Positions 22,331 to 34,464 of a DNA stretch of 64,000 nucleotides are shown piece after piece. The DNA is taken from the NCBI GenBank assembly GCA_030490835.1, contig CM059971.1, forward strand, positions 43,634,012-43,698,011. The letters run 5' to 3'. Source of the DNA: Annona cherimola. Taxonomy: Eukaryota; Streptophyta; Magnoliopsida; Magnoliales; Annonaceae. Made by a program: the position numbers and the translations under genes. The first letter of the stretch is position 1, and every line of letters begins with the position of its first letter. Below the pieces are notes generated by a model that saw nothing but the letters and a program-made list of their open reading frames with translations, was not told where the DNA came from and made no database searches.

Positions 22331-22814
22331 ATTGAGTCAGAATCAAGAAATATGTAGTCCAAACATGCAAATGTGCCTAATTCAATCATTCAAGACAGTG
22401 TATTTCTAAATGGATAATCTTTAGGCTACATCTATGAACTCGAAGATCAAATTATTCTAAGTTCGAGGTCAACAATATCGGTGGAAGAACAATATAAGAT
22501 GGATAGCAAGAAATCAAGATCACTTTCAAGAAATCCAAGTTCCAACAAGTGCACACAGAAAGTGCAGTCACACCCGAAGTCGACTTCACCTGCGACTTGG
22601 GTCAAGTTCAGAACCAAGTCAACCTGAAGTGGAACTTGAAGTCTTTGCTGAAGATCGAAGTCGCACCCCAAGTCGACTCCAGTATATGACTTGGGTGAAG
22701 TCGCACCCAAAGTCGACTTCACATGCGACTTGGGTAGCAACGGTCGGAAAAATTCGAACGTTGGCGCATTAAATGCTCGTCACCTACCATCAAAGTTCGA
22801 ATTTACTCCATCAT

Positions 22815-22823
22815 TATAAATAA
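22815..22823 (+). promoter_or_regulatory. TATA box of copia-1 LTR
   Basis: TATAAATAA, conserved in position in copia-2 (40870-40878). It follows the tandem array and marks the expected U3/R boundary. Confidence 0.65.
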
Positions 22824-23470
22824 GCATTCAAGTGAATGTACTAGAGGTTAGAGAAAGCAATTACTGAGATCCAACTACCTTCCTCTCCAAGCATTAAGTA
22901 ATCAACATAAGTGTCAAGTGAAGAACTAAGCTCAAACTTGCTGCAAGCTCCAACACTGATCAAATCCTTTCTTCTACAAGTTCTTCCACGAGCTGAAACC
23001 TGCCTACATAATCTGTAAAGTGTAGCTTTCTTTATTTGATTCAATATTTGTATTTGTTACTTGGTTTGATTTTGGTGTTTTGAACCACGTGAAAGCAAAG
23101 TAGCATTGTGACTTGAGTGAGACTCGTCACCTACTTATACTGTGATTTGTACAGGCCCCCTAGAGCTGGAATTTAAAAGAGAGTTGCTGCTCTAGCTGTA
23201 TTTGATAATACAATAGTGGAACCCAAGTGACAAAGGGTGTGAGCTTGGAAGAGTGGAGCAGGAAAAGTTGCCTGAACCATTATAAAATCTTTACCTACTG
23301 CTGTGATTTGTATTTTGGCTTTGATTGTTTTATATCTCTCCATATTATTCATTTGTTTCATTAAGGGGATTAAATTAAATAGGGGAAAATTTCTGTTTAA
23401 GCAAAAAATTTAAAATACCCAATTCACCCCTCCCCTCTTGGGTAATAGCCATAAACTCGGTACCAACAAG

Positions 23471-23482
23471 TGGTATCAGAGC
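23471..23482 (+). other. Primer binding site of copia-1
   Basis: TGGTATCAGAGC two nucleotides after the LTR, complementary to initiator Met tRNA. Confidence 0.9.
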
Positions 23483-23517
23483 AGGTCTTTGAGGTTAAAT
23501 CAAAGAGATCTCAGATA

Positions 23518-25243
23518 TGGCATCCCAATAAACTTCCACCCCTGCATTTGCCGAGGGCCAATCTTTCACAAGGTCACCTCTATTTGATAGGAGTAACTTC
23601 AGTTATTGTAAATTGAGAATGAAACAACTAATCATGGCAACAAATATAGATTCTTGGATTGCTATCCAAGATGGTGTTGTGTTGCCTATTGATAAAAGAG
23701 CCTCCACATGGTCCGAGGAGAAAGTAACAACCTTTAAAAGTAATGCAAAAGCCATGAATTCCCTCTTTTGTGCATTAATGACATCCGAGTATGATAGAGT
23801 ATCCTAATGCCAAACCGCTAAAGAAATATGGGACACTCCTACTTCTATCTATGAGACAACTTCTCAAGTCCAAGGGACGAGAAGAAATATTTTGATTGGA
23901 GAGTTAGAAAGCTTTAAAATGCTTGAAACTGAAAATATTTCAAAAATGTTTGCTATATTTTCTAAGATTACTAACGCCTTGAAAGGACTTGGAAAAGCTA
24001 TTTCTGAATCTGAGCAGGTAATGAAAATCTTAAGAGCGCTACCCGAATCTTGGACCCCAAAGATCACAGCCAATATGGACGCAATGGCACTCAACACGCT
24101 ACGGCTAGAAGATTTCATAAGCTCACTTATGTCGCATGAGTTAATCAAGAGGAGAAATGAGGAGCAACACAAAGGCAAAAGAGCTATTGCCTTAAAAGCC
24201 GCACAAGTTTCAGACGACTCCACCTCATCCTCTCAAAACGACGATGAGGAGATTGCCTTACTTACAAGACTTTCAGAAAATTTGTAAGGAAATGAAGGAA
24301 TTTCAAGACCTTCAAAGAAAGAAATTCAAAGGAGAAAAAGGAGGAGGCTACAAAGTGCTTCCGGTGTAGCGTATGGGGCATATGCAAGCCCAATGCCCAA
24401 CGCCCGAAGAGACCAAAACAAAGGAGCGAAGAGAAAAGAAAGATCGAGGCGAAAACAGAAGATTTCAAAAGGAAAAAGGAAGAGGCATATACATCAACGA
24501 GGAGATGTCCACAACATGCAGCTCTTCAAATGAAGAAAACGAGGCCGCAAACTGCTCAAGGATTTGTTGCATTGCCACAATGGAAGAAGATCTCAACCTA
24601 CGCCTTGCAGCAACAGAAATTTTGGAGGGTCAAACCACCTCAACAAACTGCACGAGTAGTGAAGAGGTAACCTCTAAGCCAAAGTCTTTTTCTATTTTTT
24701 TCTTCCACAAATGATTGCCTCAAATGTGATGAATTAGAAGAACTACAACATGCGTATGATTCATTATATGAGGAAATAAAGAAATTGGGAAACAAGTTCA
24801 CAATGAAGAAAAGACAATGTGATGCAGTAATTATTGTGAACGAAAAACTTGCCGAAAAAGTTAATCATTTGATAAACGAAAAGAATACCTTGATAAGTGA
24901 GATGGAAAGACTTAAAAAGAAAAATGAATCATTAAATGAATCACTTGCCAAGTTCTCTAATCTAGGGGAAAGCGTTAAAATATTTTTGAAAATGACCGCC
25001 CAAAATGACAAGAGAGGACTTGGGTATTCCACATTTGAGAAGAGAGAAAGTAGCAAGTCAAATGCTACAAGGACTTGTAAAAACCAAGCAAGACCCATCC
25101 ATGCTAAACCAAAATTGAAAAATGTTGCTTGGACCAAAAGACCAATTTGGGAGCCTACTACTACATGGATCCCCACTCCAGACTTCCGAGAGCTTATAAT
25201 TTTTGCAATAAGATGGGGCACAAGGTATATTAATGTAAAATAA
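23518..25243 (+). pseudogene. Copia-1 gag (SIRE-like), decayed
   Basis: Starts MASQ near 23518. The recognisable order is a YxKLRMKQLIMATNIDSWIAIQ segment, AKEIWDTPTSIYE, GELESFKMLETENISKMF, EDFISSLMSHELIKRRNEE, then a zinc-knuckle region whose frame is broken near 24367 (copia-2 keeps it intact). A long Lys/Glu-rich coiled-coil-like stretch follows (24770-24980). The family is the UBN2/gag-polypeptide type of plant Ty1/copia. Stops fall at about 23530 and 23803, with frameshifts near 24290 and 24370. Gag would coat the RNA; this copy cannot make it. Confidence 0.82.
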
Positions 25244-25375
25244 AAAAGTTACATGACCTTGGTGCAAAATTGGTTTGGGTACCTAAGAGCATTGGATTTA
25301 TACCTTCAAAAGTAGATCATCATAGATTCCAATGGTTAACTAACTCAAATGGACCCATAAAATGGGTACCAAAAT

Positions 25376-25868
25376 GATAAGCTCCACTTGACCTTATTTT
25401 TGCAGGTTTGTCTTAGAGCAAAGGCCAACAATATGTAGTTTATGGATAGTGGCTGCTCAAGACACATGACGGGAGAAAAAGAATTGTTCCATAAAATTAA
25501 ACCGTGTAGTGAAGGAACGGTTGCTTTTGGGAACAATGAAAAAGGTATAATCAAAGGTAAAGGAACTGTCTATGGAATTTCAAATACATGTATTGAGGTT
25601 GTTGAAGGACTCAAACACAACTTAATGAGTATTAGCCAATTATATGATAAAGGTTATAAAATTATATTTGAATCTTCTATATGCAATATATTTGATGATG
25701 ATCACATAGTTTTTAGTGGCAAAAGACATAAAAATGTATATTTTGTTTGTCAAGATGAACTTGATGGAAAATGTCTAATAGCCATAGAAAATGATCCATG
25801 AATATGGCATAAAAGGTTGGGCATATCAATATGTCAAATATTAAAACTTTATGGAAAAAGAGCCCAGT
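25376..25868 (+). pseudogene. Copia-1 protease and GAG-pre-integrase region
   Basis: The protease active-site motif is DSGCSRHMTG at 25445-25474. The region continues with the GAG-pre-integrase part (EGLKHNLMSISQLYDKGYK) and the start of the integrase zinc-binding domain (WHKRLG, 25805-25822). A stop at 25799-25801 sits where the family has Trp. Solo LTR T5 splits the gene at 25869; the reading continues at 28980. Confidence 0.83.
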
Positions 25869-28800
25869 TGTGGCGCCCCGAACCAAAGCGTCCACATTTG
25901 TCCTTACTCCGGGATCTTGTCGATTGGTAAGTGTGAATCAGGATTGTTGCCCTGATCACGCGGCGGGTTCTTAATTGGATCTCGTCCAAATTTTTTTTCA
26001 TCTTTTTTTCTTTCATCACATAAACATATATCATCATCATTCATAATGGACTTATCCATAACATCATAAATCATCAACTTCTCATATTATTCATAACTTC
26101 ACAATTTCATACAACCTATGTCCTTGTTCATCATATCCCATTAGGGAATCTATTTATACAAAAATCTACTAACCTTTGTAGATTCCTCTTTTCCTTTAGC
26201 AACACATGTCTTTCATTTTTTTGGCTTTCCCTACAACTGTCTGAGGTTGGGAAAACAAAACATGAGTCGAAACTCAATAAGCAAGCATTTTTCATTTTAA
26301 ATGCATTCCTCTCCATTCGATAGAAGACACTTACCAAGTGATCAACTACCAACAGAATAGAAACCTTTTCGTAAACCATATTTCGAAACCTTTCATAAAC
26401 CATTCATGTAAATCATTTGCAAATACATTTCTCTCCATTCGATAGGAGACACTTAGCAAGTGATCAACTATCAATGGAATAGAAACCTTTTCATAAACAC
26501 TGGATGTGCAAATGCTTCCTTTCCACTCCTGACATAAACCTTCGTGTGCGGGTACGCTAGCTCAGGGAACATCTCACATAACATGGTCCAATACGCCGGC
26601 TGTCTCCGACTTGGCCTCATCAAGAGGAACCTCTCTTCCTCTTGACGCCTACATGGTTCCTACATGCATGACTTTTGATTTCCCCGGCATTATATACCTC
26701 TTACACCAGGTGATTTGTCATTCTCGTGTAGAGAATTATTTGCATCATCCCTTAAAAAAATATCATTTCAAATCCATGCTTTCATTTTCAATTCATGTAT
26801 GAAAATGCAATGCATTCATTCACACATAACATTCCTTTGCCTCCACCTCTGGGGAGGACGCCGTCGGCACACAGCCCATACGACTCGGCAATAGTGAAGG
26901 GGGACCCTCTGATCCACTTTCTACCTCCACCAAAGCCTCTTCCTTATACATCATACATGTGCACATGTCCATGAACATCACATGATATCAATATGCCGGC
27001 ATGACTTTTCAAAAAAACTCATAAACATTTATCATTTCAAAACATTATAGGAATGACCACCCTTAAACACAGTTCATAAATACTTGGGAATAAAATCACA
27101 TTTTCAAAAGGGTTTGCTTGGTTACAAATCATCATTTTCAAAAGGATTGCTTGCTTACCTTTGCTTTGCTTCAACCTGACTCCTTTATCCTTTCCTTTCA
27201 TTTTCCTATACAAGGAAATTTGATATTTTATCCATCTATTCCATGTCTTAGCTTGCTTCCCATGCATGCTTTACGATCACATATTACCTCATTTGTATAG
27301 AGGTTTTCCTTTTATAAATACTTGGTCATTACTCATTTATATGAATTTTTATCCATAAATCCTTTAAAAATTCCATCCATATATCCTCATAAATATACAA
27401 AAATAAATCTCAATTTTTTCCCAAAATACGCTGTTCATTGTTCATAATTGCTGTTCATGTCACTGTAATAGATTACTGTTCATCATCACTGTTCACGTTA
27501 CTGTTCACTCGAGGTTACTGTTCACAGCAACGTGGTTACTGTTCATGGGTTCCAAAAATTGACATTTTTCCCAAAAATAAAAAATACCATGACATAGCTT
27601 ATGCTTATTATATCATGGGAAATTCATGAATTATGAATTTATCATCATTAACTTGGCTAAATAAATCATTTTCTCCATATACTAAAAATCAACATAAATT
27701 CACTTAAGCATAATCCTTAATTCCAAAAATCATGAAATTAATATATCATCATTCTAACATCATATTTATCATATTCATATATCCCAAATCATCATTTATC
27801 AATTTTGGAGCATTATTTTCACATATCATATACTATCTTCCCGAATGCTCCATCTTTGCTCCAAATTTTCGATGTTTCGGCATGATTCCAATTAAGCATT
27901 ATAACTTTACTTATTTTCTCATGATTAGGCATTATCTAAGCATGGTTTTACCTTACTTAACACCCAAAAGAAATTTGGGAAGAATCCCCTTACCTGAAGT
28001 GGAAAATCTCTCCTCCAACTTGCCCTTTCTCTCTTTAACTTTCTCTCCTTTTCTCTCTAAGGCCAAAAACGAATTTTGGTGGTTGGAAATGCTCAATGGA
28101 GCTGGAATGGGTGTGCCTTGGTCGTTCACCATGCTCCCCTATTTATAGTGTTGCATTTTTCACATATTTGCAATTTACCCCCTTGCTCAAGGTATTTAAT
28201 TCTAAATATTTTTTCCCAAATCCCATGCAATATTTTGAGCCTTGTGCAGCCACCCTAATCAGCAGCTCCTGCCCCCTAGCTAGCCCCTATTTATTTATGA
28301 TTTTTTATTTATTAAAATTAATTATTTTAAAGCTAATTCATCTCAACCGTTGATTTTTGATAAGATTGATTTTGGGCCATTGGATTTGGTCCCAAAAGTC
28401 CAAGCTCCAGCAGCCATAGCAGCTTTTCATTAATTATTTATCCATTTAATTAATTAAAATTAATCCAAAGTCAAATGCTAATTAATGAAAAAGTAAAGCT
28501 ACTTTTTGATCTTCAAATGACGTTTAATCTTGACCCTTAATTCATGATTTTTGATCAATCTTGGATCACTCATCATGTTCATCATCATATTTTGGCCATC
28601 CATAAAAAATTTCATCTCAATCCGATGTCCGGATTGTAAGATATGAATTTTTCTTCATGTTACTTCAAAAATCCATCAAAAATCCGAAAATATTAAATAA
28701 ATCAAAAAGTTGCTATTTTGTCCTTTTGTGGGAAGCTTCCTTTTTCGTCTTTTATGATTAAGTTAATCCAAAGTGATTAACTTAACATATTCCTTAATCC

Positions 28801-28979
28801 CACATTTACTATTCACGTTTCACTATTCACGCGCACTATTCATCCGAATTTCATAATTAATTATTTTAACATCTACTCCCTCATAATTTCATATTTCATG
28901 AATATATATATTTCATTAATACATTACCTAGGGTTTACAACCCTAGGGTTTTATACGTGTCTAAGATTGGGGTTTCACA
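25869..28979 (-). mobile_element. T5: solo T-LTR in copia-1 integrase
   Basis: 3111 bp with TGTGGCGCC on the left and TTTCACA on the right, flanked by exact CCAGT at 25864-25868 and 28980-28984. Minus-strand order: CACTATTCACG cluster (28803-28845), TATAAATAGGGG (28136-28147), donor-like GGTAAGGGG near 27990, the ACTGTTCA array (27425-27550), AAGGTAAGCAAGC (27150-27160), GC-rich modules (26850-26935, 26590-26650), hairpin (26263-26276) and an acceptor-like CAG (26241-26243). No protein is encoded. Confidence 0.92.
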
Positions 28980-31172
28980 CCAGTGGATGGGTTACAAAGC
29001 GTAAGTATGACAAGGATAAGATTTGTAAGGCTTGTCAATTATCCAAGCAACCCAAGTTGCCATTTTCCACCAAAAAGAAAATTTCAACAACTAGGCCACT
29101 GAAATTATTGCATATGGATCTTTATGGGCCATCAGACATTTTAATCCTTGGAGGGAAAAAGTATGTATTTGTAATTGTCGATGATTTTTCTAGATTCACA
29201 TGGATAATACTCTTAGCTAGCAAAGATGAAGTATTTTCTATGTTTGCCACATTTTCAAATTTGGTGCAAAATGAAAAATAAAATACAATTATTTCTATTA
29301 GAAGTGATCGTGGTGGTGAATTTGAAAATAAACGATTCTTAGAATTTTGTAATGATAAAGGAATTCACCATACATTTTCTGCACCAAGAACCCCCCAACA
29401 AAATGGGGTTGTTGAAAGGAAAAACCGGACAATATAAGAAATGGCTAGAACTATGCTAAATGAGAGTAAATTATCCAAAAAAATTTGAGGCGAAGTTGTA
29501 AGTACAACTTGTCATGTATTAAACTGAGTTACCATTAGAACAACCTTGAAAAAGACCCTATATGAACTTTGGAAAGGTAGAAAACCAAACATATCATATT
29601 TTCATGCCTTTGGTTGTACTTGTTATGTGTTAAACAATGAAAAAACTAACTTGGGAAAATTAGATGCCAAAAATGATAAGAAAATTTTCCTTGGTTATTC
29701 ATCAAATAGCAAAGCATATAGAGCCTTTGACAAGAAAAGTCAAATAGTAGAAGAATCAATGCATGTTGTCTTTGATAAATTTAACCAAACTCCTAGAACG
29801 GAGGATGATTTAAGTGATGCAGATGAGATATCAAAGAACCGAAAGGCGGAACAACAAGAACAACAAGGAGAAGTCGAAACAAAACAAGAACACCCCACGT
29901 AGGAAAGGGTAAGTGAAGGTAACAATTCTTACAAACGTCCAACTGATTTAGAATTCAAAAATGATCATCCAATTGAGCAAGTTATTAGTAATATCTATGA
30001 AGGCGTAAAAACTAGAAGGTCAAGACACAATATTTGTGGAGAATTTTCTTTTGTGTCAAAAATTGAACCAACATCCATTGATCAAGCTCTTAATGATGAA
30101 AATTAGATCACCGCAATGCAAGAAGAGCTAAATCAATTTGAAAGAAACAATGTATGACACCTTGTTCCTAGACCTAAAGATTGCATAGTTATTGGTGCCA
30201 AATGAGTCTTTAGGAACAAACTAGATGAAGTGGACTTGTGGTAAAAAACAAAGCCAGATTGTAGCCAAAGGATAATCCCAAGAAGAGGGAATAGATTTTG
30301 AAGAATCATATGCTCCTGTGGCTAGATTAGAAGCCATATGTATCTTATTAGCATTTGCTTCTTACATGGATTTTAAATTATTTCAAATGGATGTGAAAAG
30401 CACTTTTTTGAATGGATACTTGAATGAGGAAATTTATGTAGAACAACCTCCAGGTTTTGAAGAAAAGGATCAATCAAAATATGTTTACAAATTAACCAAA
30501 GCTTTATATGGACTAAAACAATCTCCACGAGCTTAGTATGAAAGGTTGAGCAAATTTTTGATTGATCATGACTTTCAAAGAGGAAAGGTTGATACAACAT
30601 TATTCATCAAGTATAAAGACAATGATATCTTACTTGTTCAAATTTATGTTGATGATATTATATTCGGTGCTACTAATGAAACTCTATGGCAAGAATTTTC
30701 TGAGATTATGCATAGTGAATTTGAAATGAGCATGATGGGAGAATTGAACTTCTTCCTTGGGCTGCAAATTAAGCAACAAGCAGAGGGGATCTTCATAAAT
30801 TAGTCCAAGTATGTCAAGGAGATGTTAAAGAAGTTCGGAATGCAGAATAGCAAAGGCGCAAACACACCAATGAGCTCAACCATCAAGATCGACAAGGATG
30901 AAAAGGGTAAATCTGTCGAGCAAAAATTATATAAAAGCATGATAGGATCTTTGTTATACTTAACTGCTTCTAGACCTAATATTTTATTTAGTGTTTGCAT
31001 GTGTTCTAGATTCCAATCATGTCCTAAAGAATCATATTTAATAGCTGTAAAAAGAATTTTTAGATATTTGATAAATACCACTAATCTAAGACTATGGTAT
31101 CCAAAGGGGTCAACATTTGATCTAATCGGCTACTCGGATGCGGATTTTGTTGGTTACAAAGTAGATAGAAAA
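28980..31172 (+). pseudogene. Copia-1 integrase, reverse transcriptase and RNase H
   Basis: Continues pol after T5. Integrase: CKACQLSKQ (second half of the HHCC zinc site, 29025-29050), HMDLYGP (first catalytic Asp), SDRGGEFEN (second Asp) and QNGVVERKNRT (catalytic Glu). RT: SYAPVARLEAI, KLFQMDVKSTFLNG, VEQPPGFE, ALYGLKQSPRA, and the catalytic YVDD at 30645-30656. RNase H: GYSDADFVG near 31129. The gene is cut at about 31172, in the RNase H domain, by T6. Many stops (29435, 29486, 29525, 30104, 30155, 30203, 30534, 30801) fit transitions from Trp, Gln or Arg codons. SIRE-type copia is likely. Confidence 0.88.
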
Positions 31173-31597
31173 TGTGTATGGAAGTTGCTGTTTTGGAACC
31201 CTATGATGAATGGATTAAAATTCCAAAATTAAACCCTAAATTATGTGTTAATTAAGGGGTTTAATCATGCTGATTAAGGACACAAGTTGCTGAGTTGAAA
31301 AATTTTAAGAAACACATGATCTATGTGTTGAGAAATGGACATATATGGAGAGATAGACATGAGGAAATGGTAAATGGTTTATGTAAATTATTAAAATGCA
31401 AAAATGCATGAAAAACATGGATTAAAGTACTATTTTAGTAAATAATGATAATCTCAAATTTTGAGATTATTATATAATGTCTAAGTTATCAACTAAGTGC
31501 TTAAAATGAGCACCATTGTATGAAAAGTGAAAAATATGTTAAAAATGATAAATAGAGGTAATGAACCTCCAAATAATGATTTAATGAATGATTGTTA
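31173..31597 (+). mobile_element. T6: 5'-truncated T-LTR, first part
   Basis: The sequence after the copia RNase H break matches the middle of T8 (inverted 45250-45540), not an LTR start, so about 2.3 kb of LTR is missing here. T7 interrupts it at 31598 and it resumes at 34465. Confidence 0.7.
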
Positions 31598-34464
31598 TGT
31601 GAAACCTCAATCTTATACATGTATATAAAACCCTAGATTGGTAAACCCTAGGTAATGTATTAATGAAATATATATTTATGAGTATGAAAATATGTGTATT
31701 AGAGGTTAAAGAAATGCAATTGTGGGATTAAACCGCATGAATAAGTGCACGTGAATAGTGCACATGAATAGTAACGTGAATAATAACTGAAGTGATTAAG
31801 AGTTAATCACGTAGATTAACCTAATCAAAAATGAAAAAAAAGGGAGATTTAATCACTACAAGACGAAATAGCAATACTTTTTTTAAAATATTAATGGAAA
31901 TTCGGATTTTAATGGAAAATTTGGAGAAAATAGAGAAAAATTCATAACTTGCAATCCGGACGTCGGATTAGAGTGAAATTTTTTATGGATGGCCAAAATA
32001 TTATGATGAACATGATGAGTGGTCCAAGATTCATAAAAAATTATGAATCAAAGGTCAAGATCAAATGTCATTTGGAGATCAAAAACCACTTTTTACTTCA
32101 TCATTAATTAAGGTTTGACTTTTGATTAAATTAATTAATTAAAAAGCATTTTCATTAAATGAAAAATCTGCTCAAATTCCAAGGCAGATGGGGCATGAGC
32201 TATGGATTGGATTTTGTGTCCAAATCAATGGTTTAAATTCAATCTTATCATATAATCAAGGCTTGGATGAATTTTAGATTAAAGTATAGATTTTCAAAAA
32301 AAAACAAAATAATTAAATGGGGAATTGCTACAGTGACGTGAATGGGCAGCAAGGTGGCTGCACATTGCTCAAAAAATTTCCTTGATTTTGATGAAAAATC
32401 AAGGGCTTAGATTGATTCAATTATGAAAAATCAATGGTGTGGATTTAACACATCTTTTTATGAAAAATTTGCCATGAATGGTATGGATTAGCTCAAGCTT
32501 GTGTGGACCACAAAATTCCACATAAGAAATTAAGAAAAATCAAGAAAATGACATGGCAAAAATAATTAGAATTTAATACATTAATTTGAGGGGGTAAAAT
32601 GAAAATACTTGAAAAATGCATGCCTATAAAAGGTACCAAGGGGTGGACGTTCAAGGCACACATCCCAGCTCCCAAGATTGAGCAAAACTCACTCCCACAC
32701 ACCCCCACACGTCCCAAGTGAGAAAGAAGGAAGGAGAGAAGGTTGGAGAGAGAAAGTGAGAAAGGAGGAAGGATATCTCCACTTCTGGTAAGTGAATTCT
32801 ACCTAAAAAAATTTTGAATGTTAAGTAGGGTAAAATCATGCTTAGATAATGCTTAAGCATGAGAAAATAAGTATGGTTATAATGCCAATTTGGAATTATG
32901 CCAAAACATCAAAAATTTGGAGTGAAGATAGAGCATTCGGGAAAATCATGTATGAAATATGAAAATAATACTCCAATATTGCTAAATAATGATATGGGAT
33001 GAATATTTATGATAGTTATGATGTTGGAATGATGATATATTAATTTCATGATTTTTGGATTTAAGGATTATCCTTAAGTGAAATTATGATGAATTTTAGA
33101 ATATGGAGAAAATAATTTAATTGGCCAAGTTAATGATGATAAATTCAAAATTCATGAATTTTCCTATGATATACTAACTGAGAGCTATGTCATGATTTTT
33201 TTTATTTTTGGAAAAAATGTCAATTTTTGGAACCCATGAACAGTAACCCACGTTGATGTGAACAGTAACCTCGGGGGGGTGAACAGTAAACGTGAACAGT
33301 ACCAACGAAAAGTGACCATGAACAGTAGCCCATGAACAGTGATCGTGAACAGTGATGATGAACAGTATCATGAACAGTAAAAAGCGTAAATTGGGTGGAA
33401 AAAATGAGATTAGCATTTATATCTTAAAGAATATATAGATGAAATTTTTAAGAGGATTTATGGATAAAAAATCCATATAAGGAGGTAATGACCAAGTATC
33501 TTTATAATATTAACCTCTATAGGAATGCGGTAATAAATAATTATAAAGTATGCATGGGAAGCAATCTAAGACATGGAATGATATAGATAAAATATTATTT
33601 TTTCTTGTATAAGAAAAGGAAAGGAAAAGGTGGAGGACATGGATTGAGGAGGTAAGCAAGCAACCCTTTTGAAAATAATTGTTTACTGTTTTATGAAATA
33701 TATTTAAGGATTGTCATTCCTATATTGCTTTACATGAAATGATTGTCAATTTGCTTATTAAATGCCTTTTATGAAAATTTTATGGACATGTCATGCCGGC
33801 ATATGTGTATGTTCATGGTGCACAATGAAGAGGCTTTGGTGGAGGTAAAAAGCGGATCGAGGATTCCCCTTCACTATTGCCAAGTCGCAAGGGTTGTGTG
33901 CCGGCGGCGTCCTCCCAAGAGGTGGGGGCACAAGGAAAGTCATGAATGAATGAATGCATTGCATTCTCATGAAATGCATGAAAGGTTTCTGTCCCATTGG
34001 TAATTGATCACTTGAATGAAAGGAAAATGTTTACTTGCCAAAGAAAAAAAGCTTACTTACTGAGTATTATTACTCATATGTGTTTTCAAAATGACAAACA
34101 GGCTATGAAGCTGACTCATAAAGGTTGCCAGGTAGAAATGACCGACAAATTTAATTGCAGTTCTATGTATGTATCCAAAGGGACAAATGTGTTAAAGACA
34201 TGTTTTATGGATATTACAAACATGATTGTACTTATGTGAATTATTTCAATAAAAAGAAGATATGAATGGTTTTATGATGATATGGATGAGTCTATTATGA
34301 ATAAAGTATATGCTTAAGTGACGACGAAAAGAAAAAAAGAAAATTTTGGGCAAGATCCAATTAAGTACCCGCCGCGTGATCAGGGCAACAATCTTGACTC
34401 ACATTTACCAATCAAAATCGGTCCCGGAGTAAGGCTTCTAGGCACCCCGGTTCGGGGTGCCACA
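31598..34464 (+). mobile_element. T7: solo T-LTR nested in T6
   Basis: 2867 bp, TGTGAAACC to GGTGCCACA, with exact TGTTA duplications at 31593-31597 and 34465-34469. Plus-strand order: CACGTGAATAGT motifs (31745-31785), TATAAAAGG at 32625, donor-like GGTAAGTGAA at 32786, the AACAGTA array (33236-33380), GGTAAGCAAGC at 33651, GC-rich module 33850-33930, hairpin TGAGTA-TTAT-TACTCA at 34061-34076, acceptor-like CAG at 34099-34101. Confidence 0.92.
33236..33382 (+). repeat. TGAACAGTA array in T7
   Basis: About ten copies of (G/A)TGAACAGTA or TGAACAGTG in ~150 bp at irregular 10-20-bp spacing. T5 has the inverted equivalent (27425-27550), and T10 a variant with ACTGTAGC (57645-57740). Confidence 0.85.

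Larger units (their letters stand above)
21719..23468 (+). mobile_element. Copia-1 5' LTR
   Basis: About 1.75 kb, starting TATTGGAATCAA (TG mutated to TA; compare 39718) and ending GTACCAACA, followed by a PBS. It matches 39718-41521 throughout. U3 contains ~120-bp tandem repeats rich in GTCGAC (21893-22330 and 22570-22740). TATAAATAA lies at 22815-22823. Confidence 0.85.

Noticed and set aside
31173..31180. TGTGTATGG as a true LTR start for T6
   Set aside because: Alignment with T8 shows this is about 2.3 kb inside the LTR; the TG is coincidental.
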